Source: Zanthoxylum bungeanum | Lineage: Eukaryota > Streptophyta > Magnoliopsida > Sapindales > Rutaceae | Assembly: GCA_019454045.1 (NCBI GenBank) | Contig: SKCR01033653.1 | Coordinates: 1 to 64,000, forward strand | Length of the DNA: 64,000 bases | Direction: 5' to 3' | Shown here: positions 11,690 to 23,978 of the stretch, one piece after another | Numbering within the stretch: position 1 is the stretch's first letter | Layout: each line of letters opens with the position of its first letter | Notes under the pieces: model-generated | Told to the model about the DNA's origin: nothing | The model's input: the letters and a program-made list of their open reading frames with translations, nothing else | The model's database searches: none | Made by a program: the position numbers and the translations under genes

Positions 11690-12156
11690 TTCTGGTTAAT
11701 ATGCATATATTTACTATCTATTTATATTAAGGTTTGTGGATGATATTAATTTTTATGAGCGAATTGATTTATTTTGGGTGGGTTTTTGCAGGTCAAAATA
11801 ATTTCAGGACTCAATGGAATTAATCAGGGATGAAAAAGACAAGATACGGAGCAAATCAGGGTATATTTCAGAGTCAAAACACGCGTCCCAATAATTAATG
11901 CGCGTCTCGATGCGCATAAGAACAAAATTTCGAAAAAAGACAAAATTGTAATTTGTGGCCATTAAATTTGGCGCATCACGATGCCGCCCTCTGAGCGTCG
12001 CGTCACGCGGCAATGTATGATTGTGTGTTGCGACGTGCAAACGCGCATAACAACACGGCAAATCAGCCCTCAAGTCACCCTGAATCCGATTTTTAACAAG
12101 GAAATACCCATAGGGCCTCCTATTTAAGTACAATTTCGTTCCAAAATCTATAATCA
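11690..12156 (+). repeat. LTR-like remnant rich in degenerate CGTCGCG motifs
   Basis: Has TTTTGCAGGTCAAAATAATT then TCAGGACTC, similar in layout to TTTTGTAGATAAATAAAG then TTTCAGGACATTC in the Athila-like LTRs (34458-34482). A CG-rich zone follows (GCGCGTCTCGATGCGC near 11901, GAGCGTCGCGTCACGC near 11993), then a TATA-like CTATTTAAGTAC near 12120. The same order of blocks occurs in the LTR at 34356-36335. It is probably a fragment of a distant relative; it stops where the Gypsy LTR begins at 12157. Confidence 0.4.
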
Positions 12157-12529
12157 TGTAACATCCCCAATCCATGAGATGCTACCGATAGGGGATAGAC
12201 CGTACTAACCCCATAAGCCTCTGATTCTCCAACCATAAACAATCATTAATACTATGTTCTCTAATTATATATAATATGTATGTGACCGTGGCCCAAGCTT
12301 AACAACTTTACAAATGCAGACTCAACATCAGTAACTGTAAACATAATGACACATGCTGTTATATTGACCATCACATAACCAAAAACTAATACATGACTTT
12401 ATTTGACTTAGACTGGACTCATACTTTTCTGTCTTGGACTGGTGGACTCCAAACCCTAGCGACTGCATCAGTGTCCGTCCTCCCGAGCTCGTCTTCTAAG
12501 AATACCTGCAAAATAAGAAAACTGGGAGT

Positions 12530-12544
12530 GGGGGGGGGGGGGGG
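12530..12544. repeat. G15 homopolymer
   Basis: Fifteen consecutive G within the Gypsy LTR, about 48 bases before the TA microsatellite. Confidence 0.95.
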
Positions 12545-12591
12545 TTAGATCGTCGTACGACCTAAGTGAGTGGACGAAAAACTGAAAAACT

Positions 12592-12593
12592 GA

Positions 12594-12636
<43 letters not shown>
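12592..12636. repeat. TA microsatellite
   Basis: An almost perfect run of TA dinucleotides, about 45 bases, inside the Gypsy LTR. Confidence 0.95.
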
Positions 12637-12639
<3 letters not shown>

Positions 12640-12836
12640 ATTTGGTTCTGAAATCACATTTCAGAAATAACTTATTTAAAAACTCTTTTTCTGAAAACCT
12701 TGTTCGAAATCTCTTCTATAAAGCTTATCTCTCTGAAATATGCTTTCTGAAAACCGTTTCTAAAATATGTACTCTGAAACTATTTTCTGGAAATCTAATA
12801 TCTGGAAAACTGGTCTGTATCTGAAAAACTTGATGT

Positions 12837-13122
12837 ATGGGGGTGTTACGTATCGTTGTCCCCCCATACGCCTAACCAGAGAAAGAAGTGCAAATCCATG
12901 ACTTTGGGGCATTACGTATCGCCGTCCCCTAAAGCATGCCACTACTGTCCCTGAAACTGGTGGTCTTGGGGCGTTACGTATCGCCGTCCCCCAAGCCACA
13001 AAACTATATCTGGGGGTGCGGATCTATGCTAACCTCCAAGCTCTGAAACTAGGATTTAGGGGTATCTGCCATCCATAGTCCTGAACTAGGATCTGGGGGA
13101 GTTAATTATCGCCGTCCCCCCA
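12837..13122 (-). repeat. GGGG..TTACGTATCGCC..CCCC repeats in Gypsy LTR
   Basis: Four copies of a GC-rich unit near 12837, 12907, 12966 and 13097, each with GGGG, then TTACGTATCG (TTAATTATCG in the last), then CCGTCCCC. Each can pair its G run with its C run around a TACGTA core. The copies are spaced about 60-130 bases apart in otherwise unlike sequence. Confidence 0.8.
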
Positions 13123-13630
13123 GTCCTCTACATGTGCACATGTTCTCTGTCCGTCAATTCCATAACTGAATGAGTTACATACTGAGGTGGATTTTCCCTC
13201 ATGCCTCGAAAAATATAAAACTCTTGTTTCGAAAACATTTCTTTTCTAAAATATTTTTAAAAGTATGCTCAATAAAATGTAACTGACAAAGAAATTAACT
13301 AATGCCCTAATAGCGAGAATAATAAGTCTGATATGAAAATACGAAATGAAAATCAAGTAAAAGAGAAAGTGTCCACTCACTGGTTTGGAATTCGGTTGGC
13401 GTAACATTAATGCGCCGAAAAGATTTGTGATTCATGCGATAACTTTAATGGGTAACTTAGTATACACATATCGTAAAATTCGTTTCGAAACTATTATCGC
13501 TACAAGGGTTTTTCAATTAACTCATGGTGATTTAAGCATATAAAAAGGATGATAAGAAGTCTTTTGGGTGGTCTCTAAAATCCCTAATCGTCACTGAATT
13601 GGTAAAAAATATGTCCTGGAAAATGGCCGT

Positions 13631-13810
13631 GCGTCGCGACGCCAGAACATGCGCGTCGCGACGCGGCCTGGAGAAACTCAAAATAGAGGGTCGAGTTTTG
13701 GTTCGCGTCGCAATGCAACTACACGTGCGTCACGACGCGATAAGAAATAATCGAATCTAGGGCCTGTTTCCAGAACGCGTCGCGACGTAAAGTGCGTGGC
13801 GTCGCGACGC
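13631..13810. promoter_or_regulatory. Cluster of GCGTCGCGACGC palindromes
   Basis: Perfect 12-bp palindromes at 13631-13642, 13653-13664 and 13799-13810. A one-mismatch copy lies at 13777-13788 and looser copies near 13705-13740. They lie in the Gypsy LTR downstream of AT-rich sequence. The same palindrome occurs in the unrelated Athila-like LTRs at 34, 40, 53 and 59 kb. Function is unknown. Confidence 0.6.
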
Positions 13811-14723
13811 AAGGTCAGTTTCAGACCTAAAACCAACTGTCCCATGCTTAACTTGTTTTAAACACTTCACACATCAACACCATTACACCCACAACTTCTC
13901 AAACTTCAATATGCACATTTCATAATCCAATTTTAATCTTCTAATCTCATAATCCCTACTAGCTCAACACTTAGGGTTTCTTTTAAAGTTGGAACAACTC
14001 ATATCAAAATCAACTTCCATGTCTATATTCTCATCAAATGGAACCCCAAACATGTTATTATTATCATCATATCATTCATACTATCAAAATTAAGAATTCA
14101 AGATTTGGGTCAACATAATCTTACCTTATTTCTTGTGTTTTCTTTATCTACAAAAACCCCATACTTGTTAAGCCTTTCTTCAACTTCTTCTTTTCTTCTT
14201 CTCTTCTTTTTCTTTTCATTCTTCTTCTCTTCCTCTATTCACGTTTTCTTCTTCTTCTTCTTCTTTTTGTTTCAATTTACGGGTATTAGAAAACAGTGCT
14301 TCCCTTACAAACTTGGCTATTTAAAAAAGAAAAATGCAGAATTTTCAAGAAACTTGTAGAAATTACTAGAATACCTCCGGCTACTATTCATCCGAAATTT
14401 TGATATGCATTTTTATCCCATTTATGGTTTGAATTTGGAAAAACGTTCAGCGCGAAAGTTGTAGGTCTCAATGTCAAATTTTTGATGATATAAAATTAAT
14501 AGAAATCAAAGTTCGTATGAAAAAGTTACGGCCCAAATACCATGGGATGATCGGAGTGGAACATCATAGAATTTCACATCGGAGTTTCGAAGAATTAATC
14601 GTTTATCCCTGAAGTCGTTCCATGAATATATACATACTCGGACATAATTTATTTTACACAACACTCGTTTCGTGATATAATAGTACTACAGCACGACAGT
14701 AGTAGAGGCTACCGGTCATTACA

Positions 14724-15234
14724 AATTCTCCCCCTTAAATAGGATTTGTCCCCGAATCTTCTTTAAACTTAGGATCTTATCATACGTCACTGGATTCATG
14801 GGTTCTTTACAAAGCTCGTACTGTGCTGCAACTATTTTATGTCTTCAGGGTTTCTTTTTGTCTTAACTTTAAAGACCTTTACCTGGCTGATCATTTACCA
14901 ACTAACTAATGAGCATATAAGATTCTCCATCTTTCGTTCTTAATATCTGACTCATACATCGAACCTTATGTCATACTGGATAAACTACTACTTCGGAATT
15001 CATAGCTTCATTGAATATCCTTTAAGTTCCTTATTAAGAAGTACTACTTCATTTTTGTTTCATAAGATTTTTGCTAGGTATCTATGACTACTTTATTTCC
15101 GAACCTATAGTTGTTCTCAACCTTCTTTGTCTCCAAAGAAATCCCTTTCTCTAATCTTTAGTTATATTTGATCAAGTTCTCCTTAGCTATTACCTTTGAC
15201 CCTCACTAAAGATACTGGTGACTTATGGTTAGGC
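14724..15234 (-). mobile_element. 3' end of the Gypsy host interior
   Basis: On the minus strand this stretch ends with GGATTTGTCC-complement text (GGGGACAAATCCTATTTAAG) and GGGGGAGAATT next to the 3' LTR. That is the layout of Tekay/Del elements. No polymerase motif can be read in any frame. The sequence is interrupted at 15239 by element C and resumes at 33559; the TTCCC duplication shows the two sides were joined. Confidence 0.55.
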
Positions 15235-15239
15235 TTCCC

Positions 15240-17112
15240 TGAAGGGGTTTTATAGCGGAAATCCGGTAACGCAGTGGAATAGGGGAAAATCAAAATTTTC
15301 CAATTTCAAAATTTTTCTTGTAAATCAAAATACTTATTTATTTAATTATCCAATTATTAAATTCTGAAAAAATTACACAAGAAATCATATTTCTTCGTAA
15401 TTACCGAATTACCCCATAACTTTGTAAATTGATCATTTTAGTCCAAAAATTATCAAATATAATTTTGGATGATTCTATATCATTTCTAAAATATTTTTCA
15501 ACACATCTAATGCATCAAAATCAGATTTCACACAAATCCCCAATTTTTGAGCAAATGCCGTGAGCCTCCCAAAACTATAAATTAATTGTAATCTGGTCCT
15601 TTTGTTCAAAACATGTCAAGATCAAATCCAATCACACAAAATTTACATGCATCATATTCATACCATAATACATCACATATATGAAAAGCCCCAAATTTGG
15701 AGTGGGTTAAGAATCCTAATTTTTCAATTTCACCAAATTGTCCAATTTCACCAATCTTTAAAATCCAACACTTTAATCCATTCAATACTTCACCAAACAA
15801 GCCTCACCACTTTTAAATAACTCTAGAACAATTTTAGGTCACCAAGGAGTGGCTTACTAGAACTCTAGAACGACAACTTTGATTTTTAAAGAATCAAAAG
15901 TAAGCTTTTAAACACAAGTTTAAGCTCACTTACATGCATCAATCTTTCATCCAAGTTCATAAACAAATAAACACAAACCAAAAGAGAAGAGAGAACATCC
16001 AGGAAACATAAAATGATACCAAGCATGTTAGAAACTAATTTCATGTTGAAAGCTTTAAAGAAAGACTTACAAAATCCAAGTTTTCAAGTCTTTGCTCTTT
16101 TGCCTTCAAACTTTTCTCCCAACTCTCTTTTGTGTTTATTTTGTGTATTTGAAACTTATGAAACCCTAAAATGAAAACAAAACAATTTATACTTCCTTCC
16201 TTAGCCTTGGCCGAAATTGGTATAAGGAAAATATCAAGATATTTTCAATTGTTTCATAAAAGCCAACTTGTCAACTTGTTTACTTGAATCATTACAACTT
16301 TAATGAAATAAAGCAAGTCAAAAATTGCAACTTAAAGCATCTCCTAAAATATCACAACTTAGGATATTTATATTTTTAATTAATTTAATTATTTAACAAT
16401 CAAATAATTAAATAATTATTTAAATACAAATATATTAAATATATGTATTATATTTACATTAAATATCAAATACATATATATTTATGATATTAGTCAAATA
16501 TCTCAATTTGACAATTAATTAATGTGTATTTGATAAAATCTAACATTAAATGCAAATACAAAAAAATTAAGAAATGACTATTGGATCCCTTCACATGTAT
16601 TTTGCGTTTAACCTTTAAACGACTTATAAATAATCAATATTATTTATAAATATTGCCCTAGTGCTCTACGAGTATATTTCATTAGTGAGACTCTATAGAT
16701 TTAGGCATATCCGTCACGAAATCCAATTTCGTGTCCATAATTTACCCACCGGTAAATTATGACGACCACGAATAATCACACTAAATCATACAGGTCGATG
16801 TCATGACATATGTATAATTCCTCTGTCACATGTATCCAAATATATCCCAGAGATATAGATGTAAATGTCAAATCTCTACAGGGACTATCCCGTCGACGTC
16901 TCTATTAGCAATCTCAAAAAGAACATTTAGAACTGACTTCTAAAATGTACTACGGGCCCATGGTTTTTACCTGATTGCTAATCATATATGGACTACTTAT
17001 GCTCTGTACACAGAATTGACGGATCCTATCTCGATACACACAGGACACCCTGAGGATCTATCTACACCCAACAAACAGGCAGAGGTCTGATTTTATAGAT
17101 CGGTGATGTGAC
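15240..17112 (-). repeat. 3' LTR of Copia C, outer part
   Basis: Matches 31181-33045 of the 5' LTR almost base for base apart from small indels, including the pyrimidine-rich and AT-rich (16370-16560) zones. It stops at GTGAC (17108-17112), where element A2 enters, and resumes at 25961. Confidence 0.9.
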
Positions 17113-18415
17113 TGTTGGATAATTATGACCCATAGCGTCACAATTTGTACAGATCATGGTGTTGTTGTTCAAATTAACTATGTGACAAAGGAGATTGCTC
17201 TCTTATCATTTGTGATTAGATCACCAAGATGTATAAATGATAGGAGGTCCTTATGATTTGTTCCTGGATTGAGAATGGTATGAGACAGTATCAGTCCACG
17301 AAGGATAAATCATTAAAAATCCCTAGTCAGAGTATTATCGAGATCGGACATCAATAAATACATAAAAGACTAGAATTACACTTGTGCGCGTTGTGGGGGC
17401 ACGACGGCATAGTTCTCATATATTTGGATATAGGATACTCATGCAAGTGTAATATGAGGTTGTGTTTTACCGATGATACGGGAAACAGCTTCGCTCTGGA
17501 TAGACCCCCTCGGAATTCCATTAGTAGTATGAATATGTGTCTATGGAAATCCGAAATCAGGGTAGGTGTATTTGGTCTTAACCTGAGACTTGCACCGTTA
17601 ATTCATGCGATAATCAATATACTTTGGTTTTGGTCATCCAGGGCTTTAACAGGTTCTGTGTACGCCTCTGCTGGGTATATTGAGAATCGTAGTGTGTTGG
17701 GTGTGATGTCAAGACGGAAGTATCATTCCAGTCATATGGAAATGATGATCGCACAAGGATACAGAACTGATTCTCTAAAGGGTTGCAACCATCAGGATAA
17801 TATGACTTGGTCATGATTATCCGATAATAAAGAGACTAGTTGCTCGTCATCCGATATATGCTTCGTACGGGGCAGACACTGTACCAGCCCCAGGCCTTGC
17901 ATGTGGTCATCCGATACTGGATCGAAATACGCAATACTACGTATACTACGCCTGATATAGATCGCTTATTCCTGTAAGCATGTTTCTGGAGAATTGGGTA
18001 GGCATTGCGCTTTTCTAGAAGCCAACCTTGTCTTGTAAATCGGTAAAAACGTAGTACTAGGTACTTACGTGTTCGGATAGTCCGACAACTGCATTTAGTG
18101 CCAACATATCCGGAGATCTCATGGGTCGCTTCCCGAGATTCACCTATGACGTATGACTCGCACTTTAAATTAATCTGGGATTAATTAGATGAGAGAGAAA
18201 ATTAATCTGGGATTAATTGTGGAATATTTTATCTGGGATAAAATATCAATTAAAGAGAGATAACGATTAATTTGGAATTAATCGATTAATTAATATATTT
18301 GATATATTAAACGAATTTGGATTTCGACACGGAATTAAAATTTGATTTTAATTCGGGCGAATGAATTAATTTAGAATTAATTCGTTAGCGACGTGAATAG
18401 TGATTTCGCTAGGCA
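17113..18415 (+). repeat. 5' LTR of Copia A2 (first 1.3 kb)
   Basis: Aligns with 23979-25220 of the 3' LTR, through GATTTCGCTAGGCAT near 18400. After that point similarity stops, and no LTR end or tRNA-Met primer site is found before the gag region. Confidence 0.85.
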
Positions 18416-20690
18416 TTTTGATGAAATTGAATAGGATCAATTTGATGAAATGTTGTTTGGAACAAATTTCCCCAAATTTTTTAGCTTGGCCGAGAATGAG
18501 CATGCCCTAAATTGCCTTGGAATTTTGTTTTTTTGATTCATTGGATTACTTGAAAACAATTGGGAATGTGGATTTAATGTTGATTGGATTTAATTGGATT
18601 GAATTTGAATTGGACATAAAATTCCCTCCAAAGCCGAGAGCAATATAACATGTATATAGGTTTGATTTTTGATTAAATTGTGTTGGCACTATTTGATGTT
18701 AAAGAGCATGATTAGTTGTGTAAATTAATGATTTGGAAATGTTGATTTATGTAATTAATTATGTTATACACTTTAGATAATTTAATTGAGAAATTTGGAA
18801 TTTTTTGGAATTAAATTATTTGGGCTTTAATTGGATTTGGGCTTTAAATGTTGTAAATGGGCTATTGGGTTTGGTTGTACCAAGTTAGGTTTAGGTAAAT
18901 TGGTTGGATCCAATTGGGCCCAAAACCGCTTCCATGAGGCCCAAATGCGACTAATGTACCTTTAATATTTAATTCGGCCTAATGGGCCTAAATTGATTTC
19001 TAGGCTTATGGGGTTATTCCCGGATTGGATTTTGGTTATTGGGTTTGACCCGAGTTGACCAAAAGTCCATGCCTTAAAGAAATTAATTACAGGCCCATTG
19101 GACTTTAATTAAATTAACGTTGGACGTTAATCGGGCTTTGAGACCCGTAACGATTAATTTGGAATTAAGTCGTAAAGTTCATTAATAAAGTGTAATATTT
19201 AATTTGAATTAAATAGCAAATTAGTATTAAATACAAATTGAATTGGATTTAATTTTGTAGTTTAATTTAATTCAAGAATTCGTACTTTGAGTACTTATTC
19301 GCAAAACGAGTTTGACTCGCGCAAAAATCAAATCGTTGTTTGAACATTGGATGGTCACTAATTATCAGATTAATTAATTTGATTAGATTGATTGATAACA
19401 TGCTTGTGTGAATACATGGTTACGATGCATGAATAATGTATATCGGATGGATATTAGATGGGTGGGGCAATTTTAGAAATTGTTGTAACAAATTTGATTT
19501 ATTAATTGGACCTGCGTGTCCAGCCTTATTACCTCCTTACTCTTTGTATTCTCTTCTCACCTATTCCCCTCAATGTAAATGAGGTTTCTTTAGAAGTGTA
19601 GTGTAACGGATAGAAGTAAATATTTGTGCTAGCGGGAGAGAGGAAAGGGAGAGATTTGATCTAGGATCAATGTGTAAAGTATCCATCCGCATATCATTAT
19701 TATTTATTTTCATACGCGCTTTATTATGTGTTTAGAATGCATGTTTAAGGGTGTATGATGATGAGACCTTAACAAAGATAATAAATTGGTTTCGAATTTG
19801 CACTCGAAAAACCCTCGCAAAATATTAAGCGTTTTTCCTTCCATTGAGTGATTCTTACTCAAGATCCAAGAAGACATTGGTTTGTTGGCCAAAGTCAAGG
19901 CCTTTGTCTGTCGAGGATGTGTTTGAATCACGAGAGCTTTGTTCCATATCAATGTCTTGTCCAAGTTGTGATTTGTTGGCCAAAGTCAAGATCACTTCTT
20001 GTCCATCGACATTGATTACGAAGCTTTGCATGGTCAATGGGTCGCGCTTGACTGGGATCACTAAGTTTGTTGTGCCAAAGCCAAGGCTTAGTTGATTCAG
20101 AGGAAAAAAGTTAGGCAATATATTGGATATATTGGCATATATAAGATATATGTTTCGGACTTGGATGTCCCCCTACTGGATCTAGGAATTGGATTGGATC
20201 CAATTGATCTTAGAGATCTACCTAGTTAATTATCATACAATTTGTTGGCCAAAGTCAAGATTGTGTGATATTTAACATGATCCTAGCCCGTTAGGAAATA
20301 CGATTTCCCGAGTACTCGACAGAGGATTAAGAGGCTCGCCGAAAAATAGTGGGAGGCAAGAATTGAATTTGCAATATTCGTTTAATAACTTGGCATACGC
20401 GCTCAAACAAATATCATTCGTCAAATAAATTAAATGTTAGTTGGACTAATATTTAAATCGTTGTTTTAATAAACAGTTGGACTGTATTCAAACATTAAAT
20501 TATAATTGATTAAATAGTGGACTATAATAATCATTATAATAAATAGTACCTAAATCGTTGATTAAATAGTTGGACTATTAAAATCAAGATAAATTGAAAG
20601 ATTGACATTTAAAACATAATCCTATGGAAAATGTATTTAAATGGTTTAATTTTCTAATTGGGAATAAAATTTCAGGATAGTCCTGGAATC
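18416..20690. other. Unassigned 2.3-kb segment replacing the LTR end and primer site of A2
   Basis: AT-rich sequence between the 5' LTR fragment and the gag remnant of A2, with no coding frame I can identify. It has TTGGGCTT/GGGCCCAA-rich stretches (18830-19150), a possible 5' leader zone (19500-19680) and four copies of a 19-20-base repeat (19881-20259). It has no equivalent in the 3' LTR or in A1 as visible here. It may be a later insertion with unseen ends, or an exchange with another element. Confidence 0.45.
19881..20259 (+). repeat. Short dispersed repeat TTTGTTGGCCAAAGTCAAG
   Basis: Exact copies at 19881-19899, 19972-19990 and 20241-20259, and a degenerate copy at 20066-20085. Spacing is irregular (91, 94 and 175 bases) and the sequence between copies is not repeated, apart from short CATTGAT/CAATGTC-type pieces. 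Confidence 0.85.
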
Positions 20691-23600
20691 TAATAAGTTA
20701 CTTTATTTGATAAAATAACATATTAGGCCTAAGCCCGGAGTTAAGCAAATAGTAGAGCATAATCTTTGGAAGATTTATGTGATGATAACTTTAGTGCTTA
20801 ATCCATTAAGCTTGTCGCAGTAGACTCCTTAATTTCCGAATCATAACTAAGGGTTAGATCCTTAAAGTATGATAATGAAATTGAAGGATCTTCATAGATC
20901 TCTTTAGATATTAGAAGTAACATATTGCAATAAATAATTCTTGGAGAATTAATGACTATTCTCAATGAGATAAAGTCAAACTTTGCAATAAGGCAAGAAG
21001 CGCAAGGCGCACATTATTTCGATATTCTAGATGGCCATGCCTTGGCCAAAGGCTTCTGGAGTGTTGAAAAGGGCAAAGGCAAAATCATTATAATCTTCTG
21101 GGAAGATAAAGGACATATCCCAAAATGTCTGCCTAACTTGTGGCAAACGGGATCGCAGAAGCGTGACTGCCGTTTGGACAAAAGCAGACATAAAGGAAAT
21201 GAAGATGAGCAAGGCTCTGACTTCAAATATGTTTGTCATAAATATGTCACTACTAGTATTAAAATTGGATTTTAAATACTTAGTGTGTTATATAATATAT
21301 ACTGATGTTCAGAATCTACTATGAGCAGGATACTGACTTCAAATTGAGATTTATCTGTGAATTGGAAACGGGACGAAAGTCGCTGTTTTAACCGTAGATA
21401 CCTATATTTAGGAACTACCCTTCGGGTGTATACTTAATTTAGGAAACTATTATAATGTAACTAGTTTGACTAGAAACATTATCTTTATATCAGTGTTTAA
21501 TCCGTTGCAGATTAACTTTATATTCTAGAACACTAAAGTGTTTTATTATATAAAGATGATATTGAGATAAACACATTAGATGTGAATAACATAATTTATA
21601 TTTCGAATATAAAAAAATCTCAAACATATAAATGACAAATAAATAGCTCAAACTGATTTGATCAGAAAAAACTAATTGTGGCATTGTTGTCTGGGACACA
21701 ATCAACAAGACTCGTATATCCGCACTTTTGAAGAGTGGGTACTAGGACAAATTTGATTCTAATCAAATAAAGTCTACGAATCTAGTTTATTGGGCAAATT
21801 GCCTAAAACACCTTTACTCGGTAAAAGTGCAAATGCCACCGATCTATTAGCCCTAATTCATAGTGAAGCAAGTGGGCCTATGTCTAGCTAGGCTAGAGGT
21901 GGATATGAATATTCGTGACCTTTACGGATGTGGCATCACGTTATGGTTATGTGTTTCTTTTGAAGAACACAAATCAGAAACTTTTATAGTTTCGACACGA
22001 AATAGACAAACAGATCGGCTAAAGTATTAAACCGTCACGGTAAGACCGTAATGGAAAAATACTTAAGCAATAAGTTTCTAACATACTTGAAAGAGTATAG
22101 TATTCTTTCAATGAGGACTCCTCCCGGAACACATCATTTTGACGGTGTGTCCAAACAGAGTAACCGAATTTTGTTGGACATGATAAGGTTAATCAAGAGT
22201 CGCTCTGAGCTACCATTTCCTTCAACGGATAAGCTTTAACAGTGCAAGAACTTATTTTGAATAAGGTTCCATAAAAATCTGTTGGACTGATTCATATTAG
22301 ATATGAACAGGAAAGAAACCAGGTTTCTCATTCCTGAATATTTGGGTATGCTAGGCATAAGTTTGGATGATACCAAACTAGAACCCAAATCGGATAAGTG
22401 TCAATTGTAGGTTATCCTAGGGATACCAAAGTATAGTACTTATACAAATCACGAGAGAACAATGTAATTGTTGCTCGCTATGCGGTTTTCCTAAGAGGAA
22501 TACCGATATGCAGTGGTAAGTGGAAGGATGGTAAAACTCGATGAAAATCGGAGTAATACTATTCAAGGCACCCATTCCTTAATGGAACACAAATAGTTCA
22601 TCAATGATGAAACTATACCATTAATCTTCGAATACACAAGAACCACGTAAGTCGGAGAGATTCAGAAAATAACCTAGGGTATGTGTTTCTGATCTCACCT
22701 CGTAAAGATGTCAATCTTTTGAGGTATACCAACTGACTACGTATGAGGAAGTGATACAAGATATCGACTCCCTATTATGGCAAAGTGCCATGATATCCGA
22801 AATGGATTCCATGTAAAAAACCAAGTTTGGATACTAGTTGTTGTACCGCAAGGCATTGTGCCTATTGGTATTTATAAGTCTTCAAGGAAGACGTACATGG
22901 ATGGCAACATACCAATGTATAAAGCTAGGCTTTTAGCAGAAAGGTATCATTATCAACATTATGTTGATTATGATTCAACCTTTTACCTGTTGCCACAGTG
23001 AATCCATTTGGATAATGCTTGCTAAAGCTGCATGTTTCATTTATGAAATATGTCAGTAGAACAGGAAAATCGCTTTCCTGAAAAGGAAACCTTTTGGAGG
23101 ATGTTTACAACATCCTGTCGATTTTGTCGTACCAAAACTAGCAAACAAGGTTTGCAGGTTATTCGATCCATGTTTGGATTGAAGCAAGCATAGGTTCTTG
23201 GAATTACCGTTTTGATGTAATCATAATAGTTTATGATTTAATTCAAAAACGGAAATGATTCTTGTGTATATAAGGAGGTTAGTGGGAGCGCACTGACGAT
23301 GACTGTCATATAAATAATGATAATATGTCATTTCTTGGAAATGATATTCCCATAAAATAATTGGTGAAAGCTTGGCTTTCATGACACTATCCGAGAACTT
23401 GTACATTGAAAAATGTACATGACCTGGTGTCTAATATGCTTTGAGCATATATAGTCACAAACAGGCCAATCCAAGTGATAGTCACTGGATTATGGAGATG
23501 GAAAACTTGAAGTGACTGGGATCACTACTACAAGTTTCCTAAACCGATAAAACGACTAAAATTTGCAAAATGGTACTATATAGTTTGAATAACGGTACAA

Positions 23601-23960
23601 TGAGCTGGAAATCTTCCAAGCAAGATACTATTACCAAATAAACAACAAATGCGGGTTATTGCTACAGCTGAGGCAGCAATAGAAGCCATTTGGATCGATA
23701 ATAATCTAATTAGATTAGATATAGTTCTTTTAGCAGCTGAGTTAGGCTACAGCGCAGGCTAAAGAATTAATGGTCTCACCAACGATCCATATAAATACTT
23801 CGATATTCATCTGATTCATTCGGATCATACATCGTGGCGATGGGATGATCGAATAAATCGCATCAGACGATAATCATGCAAATCCACTGACTAAAGCCTT
23901 TTCTCAGCAATTTGAGCGAACCGTACATAGTTCGGGTGGTAGACACTCGAGTGACTGGCT
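20691..23960 (+). pseudogene. Copia A2 gag-pol remnant
   Basis: Follows A1 from start to end but is much more decayed. GGCCTAAGCCCGGAGTTAAGC near 20725 matches A1 base 30 onward. A broken zinc knuckle (CLTCGKRD) lies near 21130. Integrase text (CCTAAAACACCTTTACTCGG; LALIHSEASGPM) lies near 21800-21880, with the core end and GNKFLTYLKEYSIL near 22060. RT pieces (near 22850-23000, including HYVDYDSTF) run to about 23350; an RNase H remnant with GWKSSKQDTI-like text lies near 23610. No frame is open for more than about 110 codons. Confidence 0.8.
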
Positions 23961-23978
23961 ATAGGCCAAGTGGGAGAT

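Larger units (their letters stand above)
12157..14723 (-). repeat. 3' LTR of a Gypsy (Tekay/Del-like) element
   Basis: Ends are TGTAACATCC on the left and CGGTCATTACA on the right. On the minus strand it starts TGTAATGACCGG and is preceded by a purine tract, so it is the 3' LTR of a minus-strand element whose interior begins at 14724. It holds a G-run, a long TA microsatellite, four GGGGCGTTACGTATCGCC-type repeats, several GCGTCGCGACGC palindromes (13631-13810) and a CTT-rich tract (14170-14270). The left flank AATCA has no match at the right because the element continues there. It is related to the solo LTR at 5717-6728. Confidence 0.7.

Noticed and set aside
14105..14359. Frame rich in Ser/Phe as a membrane protein
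   Set aside because: It is a translation of the CTT-rich tract in the Gypsy LTR, similar to the tract in the solo LTR at 6130-6280.
12157..14723. This LTR as a second solo LTR
   Set aside because: The 5-bp flanks differ (AATCA and AATTC), and a purine tract (GGGGGAGAATT on the minus strand) adjoins its right side, so an interior follows and it is a 3' LTR.
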